Part shown: in pieces, positions 8,644 to 16,349 of the stretch | Layout: each line of letters opens with the position of its first letter | How positions within the stretch are numbered: position 1 is the first letter of the stretch | Source: Streptomyces toyocaensis | GTDB lineage: Bacteria > Actinomycetota > Actinomycetes > Streptomycetales > Streptomycetaceae | DNA length: 64,000 nucleotides | Assembly (NCBI RefSeq): GCF_000725125.1 | Contig: NZ_JFCB01000001.1 | Location: 1 to 64,000, forward strand | Reading direction: 5' to 3' | Translations under genes and position numbers: made by a program | Notes under the pieces: generated by a model | What the model saw: the letters and a program-made list of their open reading frames with translations, nothing else | Told to the model about the DNA's origin: nothing | Database searches by the model: none

Positions 8644-10167
8644 CTAGATGTCGCGCCGGTCCAGCGGCCGTGTCGCCGGGCCCTGGATGACCTTGCCCTC
8701 CGTGTCGAACCGGGAGCCGTGACACGGGCACTCCCAGGCCCGCTCGGCGGCGTTGAAGTCGACCAGGCAGCCCATGTGGGTGCAGCGGGCCGAGAGCGCG
8801 TGCAGAGTGCCGTCCTCGTCGCGGTAGACCGCGAGCCGTCCGCCCTCGACGCGCACCACGGCTCCCTCGCCCGGCGGCAGTGCCTCCACCGGCGGCGAGG
8901 GACGCATCCGGTCGCCGACGAAGTGCTTGGCGACCTGGGCCTGGTGCTTGAGGAAGGACGGCGCCTCGCGCACCGTGGAGGCCAGGCGGCGCGGGTCGTA
9001 CAGGCCGCTCCACTCGCGCTCCTCGCCCATGATCTGCGCGGTGAGCAGCAGTCCCGCCATCATGCCGCCGCTCATGCCCCAGCCGCCGAAGCCGGTGGCG
9101 ACGTAGGTGTGCCTTGCGCCCGGGTGCAGCGGGCCGACGAGGGGCACGGTGTCGGTCGGATCGTTGTCCTGGGTGGCCCACCGGTGGGTGAGCTCCACGT
9201 CGGGGAAGTGCCCCCGGGCCCAGGCGGCCAGGCGGTCGAAGCGCGCCCGGGTGTCGCCCGTGCCCGGCGTGAAGTGCTCACCGGTGACGATGAGGAACCG
9301 CCGGGTGCCGTCCTCGCCGTACGGGGCCGTGCGGACCGAGCGGGTGTTCTCCTCGGTGGTGATGTACATGCCGCCCGGGTCCTGGGCGGCCGGGATCGGG
9401 CCGGCGACGACCAGCTCCCGTCGCGGTGAGAGGCGGGTGAACAGCAGCGCCCGGTCGAAGACGGGGTAGTGGGTGGCGACCACGACGTCGCGGGCCGTCA
9501 CCATGGCGCCGGTCGACGTCGACAGCCGGCACGGCGTGCCCTCCTCCAGACCGAGGACGGTGGTGTCCTCGTGGATGCGCCCGCCGTGCGCCAGGATGTC
9601 GTCGGCCAGGGCCAGCAGGTACTTGCGCGGGTGGAACTGGACCTGGTCCGCCACCTCGACGGCGCCCGCCACGGGGAACGGCAGCCCGGTCGCCGTCACG
9701 AACGACGCCGGCAGGCCCGCCTCCCGCGCGGCCCGCGCCTCCGCGCGCAGTTCCTCGACCTGGCTCTCGTCCCGGACGAAGGTGTACGCGCTGCGGCGCT
9801 CCCACTCGCAGTCGACGCCCAGCTCGGCCACGACCCCGGCCGTGTGCTCGATCGCCTCGGACTGCGAACGGGCGTACAGCCGGGCCCCCTCGCTGCCGCG
9901 GGTGCGGCGCAGCTTGTCGTAGACCAGTGTGTGCAGGGCGGTGACCTTGGCCGTGGTGTGGCCGGTGACGCCGGCCGCGATCCGCCCGGCCTCCAGCACC
10001 GCGACGCTCCTGCCGGCCCGGCTCAGCTCCCGGGCCGTGCACAGCCCCGCGATGCCCCCGCCGATCACCGCCACGTCGACCTCGACGTCGTCGGTCAGCG
10101 CGAGATGCCGTCCGCCGGGTGTGCTCTGGAGCCAGTACGAGTCGCCGGCCTGCTGCTTCTCCGTCAT
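8644..10167 (-). CDS. FAD-dependent oxidoreductase with C-terminal Rieske [2Fe-2S] domain
   Basis: 507 aa from the ATG at 10165-10167 (an upstream ATG at 10185 is possible). The N-terminal FAD dinucleotide motif is VAVIGGGIAGLCTARELSRA, with a DAO-type domain (HTTAKVTALHTLVYDKL, GFGGWGMSGGMMAG). From about residue 435 there is a Rieske domain with CTHMGC and CPCHGSRF, giving the Cys-His / Cys-His ligands. DAO-Rieske fusions of this type are common in actinobacteria; they are thought to oxidise small amines or act in redox stress, but the substrate is not established. It is divergent from the ArsR gene with 87 bp between. Confidence 0.88.
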   Translation of the reverse strand: MTEKQQAGDSYWLQSTPGGRHLALTDDVEVDVAVIGGGIAGLCTARELSRAGRSVAVLEAGRIAAGVTGHTTAKVTALHTLVYDKLRRTRGSEGARLYARSQSEAIEHTAGVVAELGVDCEWERRSAYTFVRDESQVEELRAEARAAREAGLPASFVTATGLPFPVAGAVEVADQVQFHPRKYLLALADDILAHGGRIHEDTTVLGLEEGTPCRLSTSTGAMVTARDVVVATHYPVFDRALLFTRLSPRRELVVAGPIPAAQDPGGMYITTEENTRSVRTAPYGEDGTRRFLIVTGEHFTPGTGDTRARFDRLAAWARGHFPDVELTHRWATQDNDPTDTVPLVGPLHPGARHTYVATGFGGWGMSGGMMAGLLLTAQIMGEEREWSGLYDPRRLASTVREAPSFLKHQAQVAKHFVGDRMRPSPPVEALPPGEGAVVRVEGGRLAVYRDEDGTLHALSARCTHMGCLVDFNAAERAWECPCHGSRFDTEGKVIQGPATRPLDRRDI

Positions 10168-10245
10168 GCCGGGCCGGGTACCCACATATGTCCGGTTCAG
10201 TGGACCGGGTCGTCCTGTTGCGGGACGGACGAGGGGAAGCTAACG

Positions 10246-10263
10246 TACAACCAAATGGTTGTA
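10246..10263. promoter_or_regulatory. Palindromic operator overlapping the arsR-type start codon
   Basis: TACAACCA-AA-TGGTTGTA is an 8-bp perfect inverted repeat with a 2-bp centre. It is AT-rich against a GC-rich background and contains the ATG (10255-10257) of the ArsR-family gene. ArsR-family repressors with SRPBCC partners commonly bind such symmetric sites at their own start, so autoregulation is likely. It may also affect the divergent oxidoreductase. Confidence 0.7.
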
Positions 10264-10662
10264 GATGGAATCGCGGACGAGACCGGCGACGCCGTGGGCC
10301 GGCTGTTCCACGCCCTGGCCGACGCGACGCGGCGCGACATACTCCGTCGCTGCGTCCGGGGTGAGCTGTCCGTGTCACGTCTGGCCGCGGCGTACCCGAT
10401 GAGCTTCGCCGCGGTGCAGAAACACGTCACCGTGCTGGAACGGGCCGGCCTGGTCACCAAGGAGCGACGCGGACGGGAGCAGCTCGTGCGCACCGACCCC
10501 GACGCGGTGGGCCGCGCGAGGCAGGCCCTGGACGACCTGGAGTCGGCCTGGCGTGCCCGGGTGGACCGGATGTCCGGTCTGCTGACCGAGGACGCCGACG
10601 CGACCGGTGACGCCGACGCCCCGGCACCCGCGCAGAACACGACGAAAGGACCGGACAGATGA
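10255..10662 (+). CDS. ArsR-family transcriptional regulator
   Basis: 135 aa from the ATG at 10255. The winged helix-turn-helix spans residues about 15-90 (LFHALADATRRDILRRC, LSVSRLAAAYPMSFAAVQKH, LVTKERRGREQLV), with a polar tail after residue 110. There are no metal-binding ELCVCDL-type cysteines, so this is the non-metal branch that is usually paired with an SRPBCC protein. It overlaps the next gene by 4 bp (ATGA), indicating translational coupling. The palindrome at the start codon suggests self-repression. It may respond to a small hydrophobic ligand, by inference from the partner. Confidence 0.9.
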   Translation: MVVDGIADETGDAVGRLFHALADATRRDILRRCVRGELSVSRLAAAYPMSFAAVQKHVTVLERAGLVTKERRGREQLVRTDPDAVGRARQALDDLESAWRARVDRMSGLLTEDADATGDADAPAPAQNTTKGPDR

Positions 10663-11144
10663 CTGTCACCAGCGTCGACAAGGACGTCGACCGCCTCACC
10701 CTCACGCTCGTGGCCGACTTCACCGCCCCCGTGGAGCGGGTGTGGCGGCTGTGGGCGGACCCGCGCCGGCTGGAGCGCTGGTGGGGGCCGCCGAGCTACC
10801 CGGCGACCTTCGAGGAGCACGACCTGACGCCCGGGGGCGGGGCCAGGTACTACATGACCGGCCCGGAGGGCGAGAAGTTCGGCGGCTGGTGGCGCGTCTC
10901 CTCGGTGACGCCTCCGACGGCCCTGGAGTTCACCGACGGCTTCTCCGACCAGGACGGCAGGCCGAACCCCGAGATGCCGACCACCTCGGTACGGATGACG
11001 CTCACCGAGCACGACGGCGGCACGCGCATGGAACTGCGCAGTGTGTTCGACACCCGGGAGCAGATGGAGCAGCTGGCAGAGATGGGCATGGTGGAGGGGA
11101 TGAGCCAGGCCGTCGGCCAGATGGACGCGCTCCTGGCGGGCTGA
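10659..11144 (+). CDS. SRPBCC (AHSA1/START-like) domain protein
   Basis: 161 aa; a single SRPBCC/AHSA1 domain, recognisable from FTAPVERVWRLWADPRRLERWWGPP at the N-terminus and the GMSQAVGQMDALL helix at the C-terminus. These proteins bind hydrophobic ligands in a helix-grip cavity. The start ATG overlaps the stop of the ArsR gene, so the two form a translationally coupled pair. A bidirectional hairpin follows immediately. The ligand is unknown. Confidence 0.88.
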   Translation: MTVTSVDKDVDRLTLTLVADFTAPVERVWRLWADPRRLERWWGPPSYPATFEEHDLTPGGGARYYMTGPEGEKFGGWWRVSSVTPPTALEFTDGFSDQDGRPNPEMPTTSVRMTLTEHDGGTRMELRSVFDTREQMEQLAEMGMVEGMSQAVGQMDALLAG

Positions 11145-11152
11145 ACACGGCG

Positions 11153-11192
11153 CCGGGACGCGGTGGGCGGCGTGCCGCCCACCGCGTCCCGG
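11153..11192. terminator. Strong bidirectional hairpin terminator
   Basis: A perfect 19-bp inverted repeat (11153-11171 and 11174-11192, beginning CCGGGACGCGG and ending CCGCGTCCCGG) lies in the 65-bp gap between the convergent SRPBCC and PhoX-like genes. There is no long T-tract on either side, as is usual in Streptomyces. Confidence 0.85.
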
Positions 11193-11209
11193 TCGTCGTC
11201 GTCCCCCGG

Positions 11210-12604
11210 CTACCCGCGCCAGGGGCCCGTCACGGCGAACGTCGTGCCGGGGTCGTAGCAGTTGACGTACATCGTGCTGCCGTCCGGGGAGAAGGTGACG
11301 CCGGCGAACTCGCCCCACTCCGGATCCTCGGGGGTCCCCGTGTTCTGGCGGTTGCGGGCCATCGCGTAGACCTCGCCGCGCCGGGTGACGCCGTAGACGT
11401 GCTGGGCCCCGCCGCCGTCCTCGCACACCATCAGACCGCCGCCGGGCGCGAGGCAGATGTTGTCCGGCGACTCGCCGGGCAGCTGGACGTCCGTGTCCGG
11501 GCCGAAGACGATCACCAGGGTCAGCCGCCGCCGGTCCGGGTCGTACCGCCAGATCTGGCCGTAGTGGTCCCCGGCCGAACCGTCGGCGCTGCGGGCGAAG
11601 GACGAGACGAAGTAGACCGAACGCCCGCCCCAGTAGCAGCCCTCCAGCTTCTGCGCGTGGGTGATGCCCTTCGGGCCGAAGTCCTGGTGGCGGATGGGGG
11701 TCCCGACGGCCCCCGGGTCCGGTACGTCGACCCACTCGATGCCGTCGAACCGGGCACCGATCTCCTGGATCGAGGACAGGTCGGGAACCCCCGGCACCCG
11801 CATCGCCTGGAGCCGGCCGCCGGCGCGCAGCGAACCGGTGCCGCCCAGGGGCTTGTGCGGCAGGAAGCGGTAGAAGAGGCCGAAGGGCCGCTGGAAGGCG
11901 TCCTCGGTCTCGTAGACCACGCCGCGCCTCGGGTCCACGGCGACCGCCTCGTGCTGGAAGCGGCCCATCGCGGTCAGCGGCACGGCACCCGTGCGGCGCG
12001 GGTCGGCGCCGTCGACCTCGAAGATGTAGCCGTGGTCCTTGGTGTAGCCGTTGGTGCCGGCCTTGTCCTCGGTCTCCTCGCAGGTCAGCCAGGTGTTCCA
12101 CGGGGTCGGCCCGCCGGCGCAGTTGACGGCCGTACCGGCGATCGCGACCCGCTCCGACAGTACTTCGCCGTGGTGGTCCAGGGTCAGCGCCGTGCAGCCG
12201 CCCTTGCCCTCCGGGTCGTAGGTCAGCCCTTCGAGCACCGGGACGGGGGCTCTGCCACTGGCGCGGTTCTCGTGGTTGCGGACCAGGTGGACGCGGCCGT
12301 GACGGCCGGCGAACGCCGCCATGCCGTCGTGGTTGGAGGGCACCGGGCCCTCGCCGGAGCGCAACGGGTCGCCCTCGCGGGAGAGCACCGTGTAGCGGAA
12401 ACCCTTCGGCAGGTCGAGCAGCCCGGCGGGATCGGGGACGAGAGGGCCGTAGCCGCGGTGGCCGAGGTCGCGTGCGGCGGCGGTGCCGGTGAACAGTTCG
12501 GAGAGGGCGCCGGTGAAGACGATGCCGATACCCACCGCCCCGGAACGGGCGAGCATCTGACGACGTGTCGCCGGGGAGCCGGTGGTGGACCCGGTTTCTG
12601 ACAT
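11210..12604 (-). CDS. PhoX-like (DUF839) exported protein
   Basis: 464 aa. The N-terminus has a Tat-like signal (ATRRQMLARSGAVGIGIVF), followed by a DUF839/PhoX-type beta-propeller. Recognisable segments are HLVRNHENR, WNTWLTCEETE, FQHEAVAVDP, GRSVYFVSSFARSADG and PDNICLAPGGGLMVCEDGG. PhoX-family proteins are calcium/iron-dependent exported phosphatases; several Streptomyces DUF839 proteins are called alkaline phosphatases without proof. I see no PhoP-type GTTCACC repeats in the 89 bp upstream, so phosphate control is not supported. Confidence 0.85.
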   Translation of the reverse strand: MSETGSTTGSPATRRQMLARSGAVGIGIVFTGALSELFTGTAAARDLGHRGYGPLVPDPAGLLDLPKGFRYTVLSREGDPLRSGEGPVPSNHDGMAAFAGRHGRVHLVRNHENRASGRAPVPVLEGLTYDPEGKGGCTALTLDHHGEVLSERVAIAGTAVNCAGGPTPWNTWLTCEETEDKAGTNGYTKDHGYIFEVDGADPRRTGAVPLTAMGRFQHEAVAVDPRRGVVYETEDAFQRPFGLFYRFLPHKPLGGTGSLRAGGRLQAMRVPGVPDLSSIQEIGARFDGIEWVDVPDPGAVGTPIRHQDFGPKGITHAQKLEGCYWGGRSVYFVSSFARSADGSAGDHYGQIWRYDPDRRRLTLVIVFGPDTDVQLPGESPDNICLAPGGGLMVCEDGGGAQHVYGVTRRGEVYAMARNRQNTGTPEDPEWGEFAGVTFSPDGSTMYVNCYDPGTTFAVTGPWRG

Positions 12605-12693
12605 GGGGAAACCTTCCTGCTGGCGGACAGGAACTGTGACCAGCCGTGTCTATCACCTGCCGCCGGTCCCGGGAACCACGCGCGTAGCACGTG

Positions 12694-13515
12694 TCACGGG
12701 CCCGGCGGTTCTCCGGGGGGCGCCTCGCCGGTGTCCACCGCGCGGTTCCCGGGCGTCTGCTGGGCCCGCTCCAGGAAGCGCAGCAGCTCCACCGGGAAGG
12801 GCAGGACGAGGGTGGAGTTCTTCTCGGCGGCGACCGCGACGATGGTCTGCAGCAGGCGCAGTTGCAGCGCGGAGGGCGTCTCGGCCATCTGCTGGGCCGC
12901 CTCGGCGAGCTTCTTCGACGCCTGCAGCTCGGCGTCGGCGTTGATGACGCGGGCCCGGCGCTCGCGGTCGGCCTCGGCCTGGCGGGCCATGGACCGCTTC
13001 ATCGTGTCGGGCAGGGAGACGTCCTTGATCTCGACGCGGTCGATCTGCACGCCCCAGCCGACCGCGGGGCTGTCGATCATCAGCTCCAGGCCCTGGTTGA
13101 GCTTCTCGCGGTTCGACAGCAGGTCGTCGAGGTCGCTCTTGCCGATGATCGAACGCAGCGAGGTCTGCGCCATCTGTGAGACGGCGAAGCGGTAGTCCTC
13201 CACGTTGATGATCGCCGCCGCCGCGTCGACGACCTTGAAGTAGACGACCGCGTCGACACGTACGGTCACGTTGTCCCGGGTGATGCCCTCCTGGGCCGGG
13301 ACCGGCATGGTGACGATCTGCAGGTTGACCTTGCGCAGCCGGTCCACGAAGGGGACGATCAACGTGAAACCGGGGTGCCTCGTGTCGCCCCGCACGCGGC
13401 CGAGGCGGAAGACCACGCCGCGTTCGTACTGCTTCACGACACGTGCCGCCGCGACGAAGTACGTGGTTCCCGCGATGCCGGCCGTGACGGCCGCGGTGAG
13501 CAGTTCCTGGACCAT
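12694..13515 (-). CDS. Slipin / stomatin-like SPFH protein
   Basis: 273 aa: a short N-terminal membrane hairpin (residues 1-24, LLTAAVTAGIAGTTYFVAAA), then an SPFH/prohibitin domain (VVKQYERGVVFRLGRVRG ... PGFTLIVPFVD ... VDAVVYFKV), a coiled-coil stretch (MARQAEADRERRARVINADAELQASKKLAEAA) and a C-terminal oligomerisation segment. Slipins form large membrane rings. Many bacterial ones sit beside an NfeD gene, but none is present here. It lies between the PhoX-like gene and zapE on the same strand with gaps of 89 and 113 bp. Confidence 0.92.
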   Translation of the reverse strand: MVQELLTAAVTAGIAGTTYFVAAARVVKQYERGVVFRLGRVRGDTRHPGFTLIVPFVDRLRKVNLQIVTMPVPAQEGITRDNVTVRVDAVVYFKVVDAAAAIINVEDYRFAVSQMAQTSLRSIIGKSDLDDLLSNREKLNQGLELMIDSPAVGWGVQIDRVEIKDVSLPDTMKRSMARQAEADRERRARVINADAELQASKKLAEAAQQMAETPSALQLRLLQTIVAVAAEKNSTLVLPFPVELLRFLERAQQTPGNRAVDTGEAPPGEPPGP

Positions 13516-13628
13516 GACGACCTCCCGTCCAGAGGTCTGCCTTGTGCGCTTTCATCCGCTGTTGTCACGATATGCCCGTCCTGCGGGCCGGGGCCACGGC
13601 GGCGGGGCAGGTCGTCCGCCCCCGGGTC

Positions 13629-14729
13629 CTACCGGGCGTCGGTGAGGCGCCCCGCGTCGCGGGCCAGGGCGGTGAGGCGGGATATCGCCCGGAAGTACTT
13701 CTTCCGGTAGCCGCCCTTCAGCATGTCCTCGCTGAACAGCCGGTCGAACGGCAGGCCCGAGGCCAGCACGGGCACCTCGCGGTCGTAGAGCCGGTCCGCG
13801 AGCACCACGAGCCGGAGCGCGGTCGACTGGTCCGGCACCGGACGCACGTCCGTGAGGCACACCGCGCGCAGTCCGTCGGTGAGGGCGCCGTAGCGGCTGG
13901 GGTGGACCCGTGCCAGGTGGTCCAGCAGATCCGGGAAGGAGTCGAGCGAGGCGCCCTCGGTGGCGTGCGCGGTCCGGGTCACCACCTCGTCGGAGTACGG
14001 CGGCGGCGCCTCGGGCAGGCCCCGGTGCCGGTAGTCCTCGCCGTCGATGCGCAACGCGCGGAAGTGGGCCGACAGGCCCTGGATCTCGCGCAGGAAGTCG
14101 GCGGCGGCGAACCGGCCCTCGCCGAGCTTGCCCGGCAGGGTGTTCGAGGTGGCGGCGAGCGCGACACCCGCATCGACCAGCTTGCCGAGCAGGGTGGAGA
14201 CGAGCACGGTGTCGCCCGGGTCGTCCAGCTCGAACTCGTCGATGCACAGCAGACGGTGCCCGGAGAGGGTCCGCACGGTCTGCTGGAAGCCGAGGGCGCC
14301 GACCAGGTTGGTCAGCTCCACGAACGTGCCGAACGCCTTGAGGGAGGGCTCGGCCGGGGTGGCGTGCCACAGGGAGGCCAGCAGGTGGGTCTTGCCGACG
14401 CCGTAGCCGCCGTCGAGGTAGACGCCGCGCGGCCCGGCCGGGGACTTCTGCGGAGCCTTGCCGAAGCCGAACAGCCTGCGCCGGCCCGGGGCACCGGCCG
14501 GCGACCCGTTCAGCCCCGCCGCGAAGCCCTCGAGGACGCGCACGGCCTCGGTCTGGCTCGGCTGGTCCGGGTCGGGGATGTAGGTGCCGAAGCGCACCGC
14601 GTCGAACCGCGGCGGCGGCACCATCTCGGCGACGAGCCGGTCCGCGGGGACACGCGGCTCGCGGGCGCACAGGGACAGCGGAGCCACGTCGGCTGTCGGA
14701 CCGGGACGGGAGGCGGCGGAGGAGGACAC
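13629..14729 (-). CDS. zapE: ZapE/AFG1-type AAA+ ATPase
   Basis: 366 aa if started at the GTG complementary to 14727-14729, which has GGGGGA just upstream; an ATG at 14768 would give 379 aa. Walker A is LDGGYGVGKTHLL, Walker B LLCIDEFELDD, followed by the sensor-like ALAATSNTLPGKLGEGRF, the hallmark of the AFG1/ZapE family. In E. coli ZapE binds and destabilises FtsZ; in Streptomyces the role is untested. It is transcribed away from the RibD-like gene. Confidence 0.88.
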   Translation of the reverse strand: MSSSAASRPGPTADVAPLSLCAREPRVPADRLVAEMVPPPRFDAVRFGTYIPDPDQPSQTEAVRVLEGFAAGLNGSPAGAPGRRRLFGFGKAPQKSPAGPRGVYLDGGYGVGKTHLLASLWHATPAEPSLKAFGTFVELTNLVGALGFQQTVRTLSGHRLLCIDEFELDDPGDTVLVSTLLGKLVDAGVALAATSNTLPGKLGEGRFAAADFLREIQGLSAHFRALRIDGEDYRHRGLPEAPPPYSDEVVTRTAHATEGASLDSFPDLLDHLARVHPSRYGALTDGLRAVCLTDVRPVPDQSTALRLVVLADRLYDREVPVLASGLPFDRLFSEDMLKGGYRKKYFRAISRLTALARDAGRLTDAR

Positions 14730-14766
14730 GGTCCCCCATGCTACGGGGCGTGGAACACTGCTCGAC

Positions 14767-15561
14767 ATGCGACGCCTGTTCCCCGTGACCGACGTGACCG
14801 ACGAGACAGCGGCCCCCGGAGGTGAGGAGGGGCGCCAGTGGAGCCTGGCCGAGCTGGCCGCCGCGTACGCCTACCCCGGGCCGGGGCCCGGCGGCCGGGA
14901 GCCGTGGCTGCGGGGCAACATGGTGTCCACCCTCGACGGCGCCGCCCAGCACGACGGCCGCTCCCAGCCCATCTCCTGCCCGGCCGACATGCGGATCTTC
15001 GGTGTGCTGCGGGCGCTCGCCGACGTCGTGGTCGTCGGCGCCGAGACCGTACGGCAGGAGGGCTACCGTCCGGCACGCGCGCGTGCGGAGTTCGCCGCCG
15101 CCCGGGAGGCGGCCGGACAGGGGCCGGCGCCCGTGATCGCCGTGGTGACGGCGAGCCTCGACCTGGACTTCTCCCTGCCGCTGTTCACCTCCCCGTTGCT
15201 GCCCACGCTCGTCCTGACCGGCGCGGGCGCCGCCCCCGACCGTGTCGCCGCCGCCGAGAAGGCGGGCGCCCGGGTGGTGACCGCCGGGGAGGGGGTGGCG
15301 GTGGACCCCGCGCGGGCGGTGCGGGCGCTGGCGGACCTCGGACACACCCGGCTGCTCACCGAGGGCGGGCCGCGGCTGCTGGGCCAGACGGTGGCGGCCG
15401 GGGTGCTGGACGAACTCTGTCTGACCGTCTCCCCGATGCTCACCGCGGGTGACGCTCAGCGCATCGCGGGTGGACCCTCGGTGACACTTCCGCGGCGTTA
15501 CACGCTGAACTCGGTGTTGGAGGAGGACGGCTTCCTGTTCACGCGCTACCGGCGGGCCTGA
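14767..15561 (+). CDS. RibD C-terminal-like pyrimidine reductase family protein
   Basis: 264 aa. It is a dihydrofolate-reductase-fold protein of the RibD_C type: NMVSTLDGAAQHDGRS near residue 55, VVVVGAETVRQEGYRP near residue 90, and TRLLTEGGPRLLGQ near residue 200. In riboflavin biosynthesis this fold reduces the ribosyl group of the pyrimidine intermediate with NADPH. This protein has no deaminase domain and no rib genes next to it, so it may act on another substrate. No clear Shine-Dalgarno sequence precedes the ATG. Confidence 0.85.
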   Translation: MRRLFPVTDVTDETAAPGGEEGRQWSLAELAAAYAYPGPGPGGREPWLRGNMVSTLDGAAQHDGRSQPISCPADMRIFGVLRALADVVVVGAETVRQEGYRPARARAEFAAAREAAGQGPAPVIAVVTASLDLDFSLPLFTSPLLPTLVLTGAGAAPDRVAAAEKAGARVVTAGEGVAVDPARAVRALADLGHTRLLTEGGPRLLGQTVAAGVLDELCLTVSPMLTAGDAQRIAGGPSVTLPRRYTLNSVLEEDGFLFTRYRRA

Positions 15562-15795
15562 CCGTCCGGACCGGGAGCGGCCGGGAGCGGAAGCCCGGAA
15601 GGAAGGGGAGATCCTGTTCGGCGACGGCCGCCGGTCCGGCGATCGGCGGAACGGACCGCACGCCCCGAGCGGGAAAGGGCAAGACTGGTTCCGGCAGTAC
15701 CTGCGCGAACACGGGGCAGGATGGTGTGCGCGGGGGCTGGACCGGCCCACGGAGCAGAGAGGGCCCGCGGGTCCTCCGAGGAGAAGGGGCGCCTG

Positions 15796-16269
15796 GTGTT
15801 CACAAGCGTACTGATGATCGAGAAAGCTCTGACCTCCGCCGACGTGGAGTTCGTCACCACCTTGCACGGCGACGAGCCGGTCTCCTTCCACGTGCTGCTC
15901 CAGCCGCGCGGCGAACAGGCCGACCGGCTGCTGAGAGCCATCGACGACGTCGCGCTCGGCGAGATCGACGAGGCCGTCCGGGAGGGCGAGACACCCGAGG
16001 GCGAGGAGGCCCAGAGCATGGGGGAGCGGGCCCTCGAGGTGTCCCTGCAGGCACTGCGGGCCACCGGCGACACGGCGGACGGCCGGCTCGTCGAGGACCA
16101 TCCGCTGGACGCCCTGAAGGCCGTCGTGGAGGAGGTCGGCGCGGACGAGGTGATCGTCCTGACCGACCCGCACTACGTGGAGGAGTTCTTCCACCGGGAC
16201 TGGGCCTCCCGGGCCCGGCACAAGGTCGGGGTGCCGGTGCTGAAACTCTTCTCCCACAGCAAGGCATAG
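15796..16269 (+). CDS. Conserved hypothetical protein (universal-stress-like size, upstream of murC)
   Basis: 157 aa from the GTG at 15796, chosen because GGAGAAGGGG precedes it; an ATG at 15814 is an alternative. The protein is acidic. It contains FVTTLHGDEPVSFHVLLQPRGEQADRLLRAIDDVALGEIDEAV, a repeated GE-rich middle and an alpha/beta ending AVVEEVGADEVIVLTDPHYVEEFFHRDWASRARHKVGVPVLKLF. This resembles the nucleotide-binding half of universal stress proteins, though no GxxG-S/T motif is clear. Databases often label it indole-3-glycerol phosphate synthase, which I cannot support. It lies 80 bp upstream of murC; the 234 bp before it hold its promoter region and nothing else I recognise. Confidence 0.7.
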   Translation: MFTSVLMIEKALTSADVEFVTTLHGDEPVSFHVLLQPRGEQADRLLRAIDDVALGEIDEAVREGETPEGEEAQSMGERALEVSLQALRATGDTADGRLVEDHPLDALKAVVEEVGADEVIVLTDPHYVEEFFHRDWASRARHKVGVPVLKLFSHSKA

Positions 16270-16349
16270 GCTGGGGCGGCGCTCTCCCGGTTCTCCCGCG
16301 AGGGCGCGAAGACCGCCGTCCCGCTCGTCGCACCACTGGGAGAACACGC

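Noticed and set aside
12605..12693. PHO box upstream of the PhoX-like gene
   Set aside because: No GTTCACC-type direct repeats with the required 11-bp period.
15796..16269. Indole-3-glycerol phosphate synthase annotation
   Set aside because: 157 residues, no TIM-barrel motifs of TrpC; the label appears to be inherited from database error.
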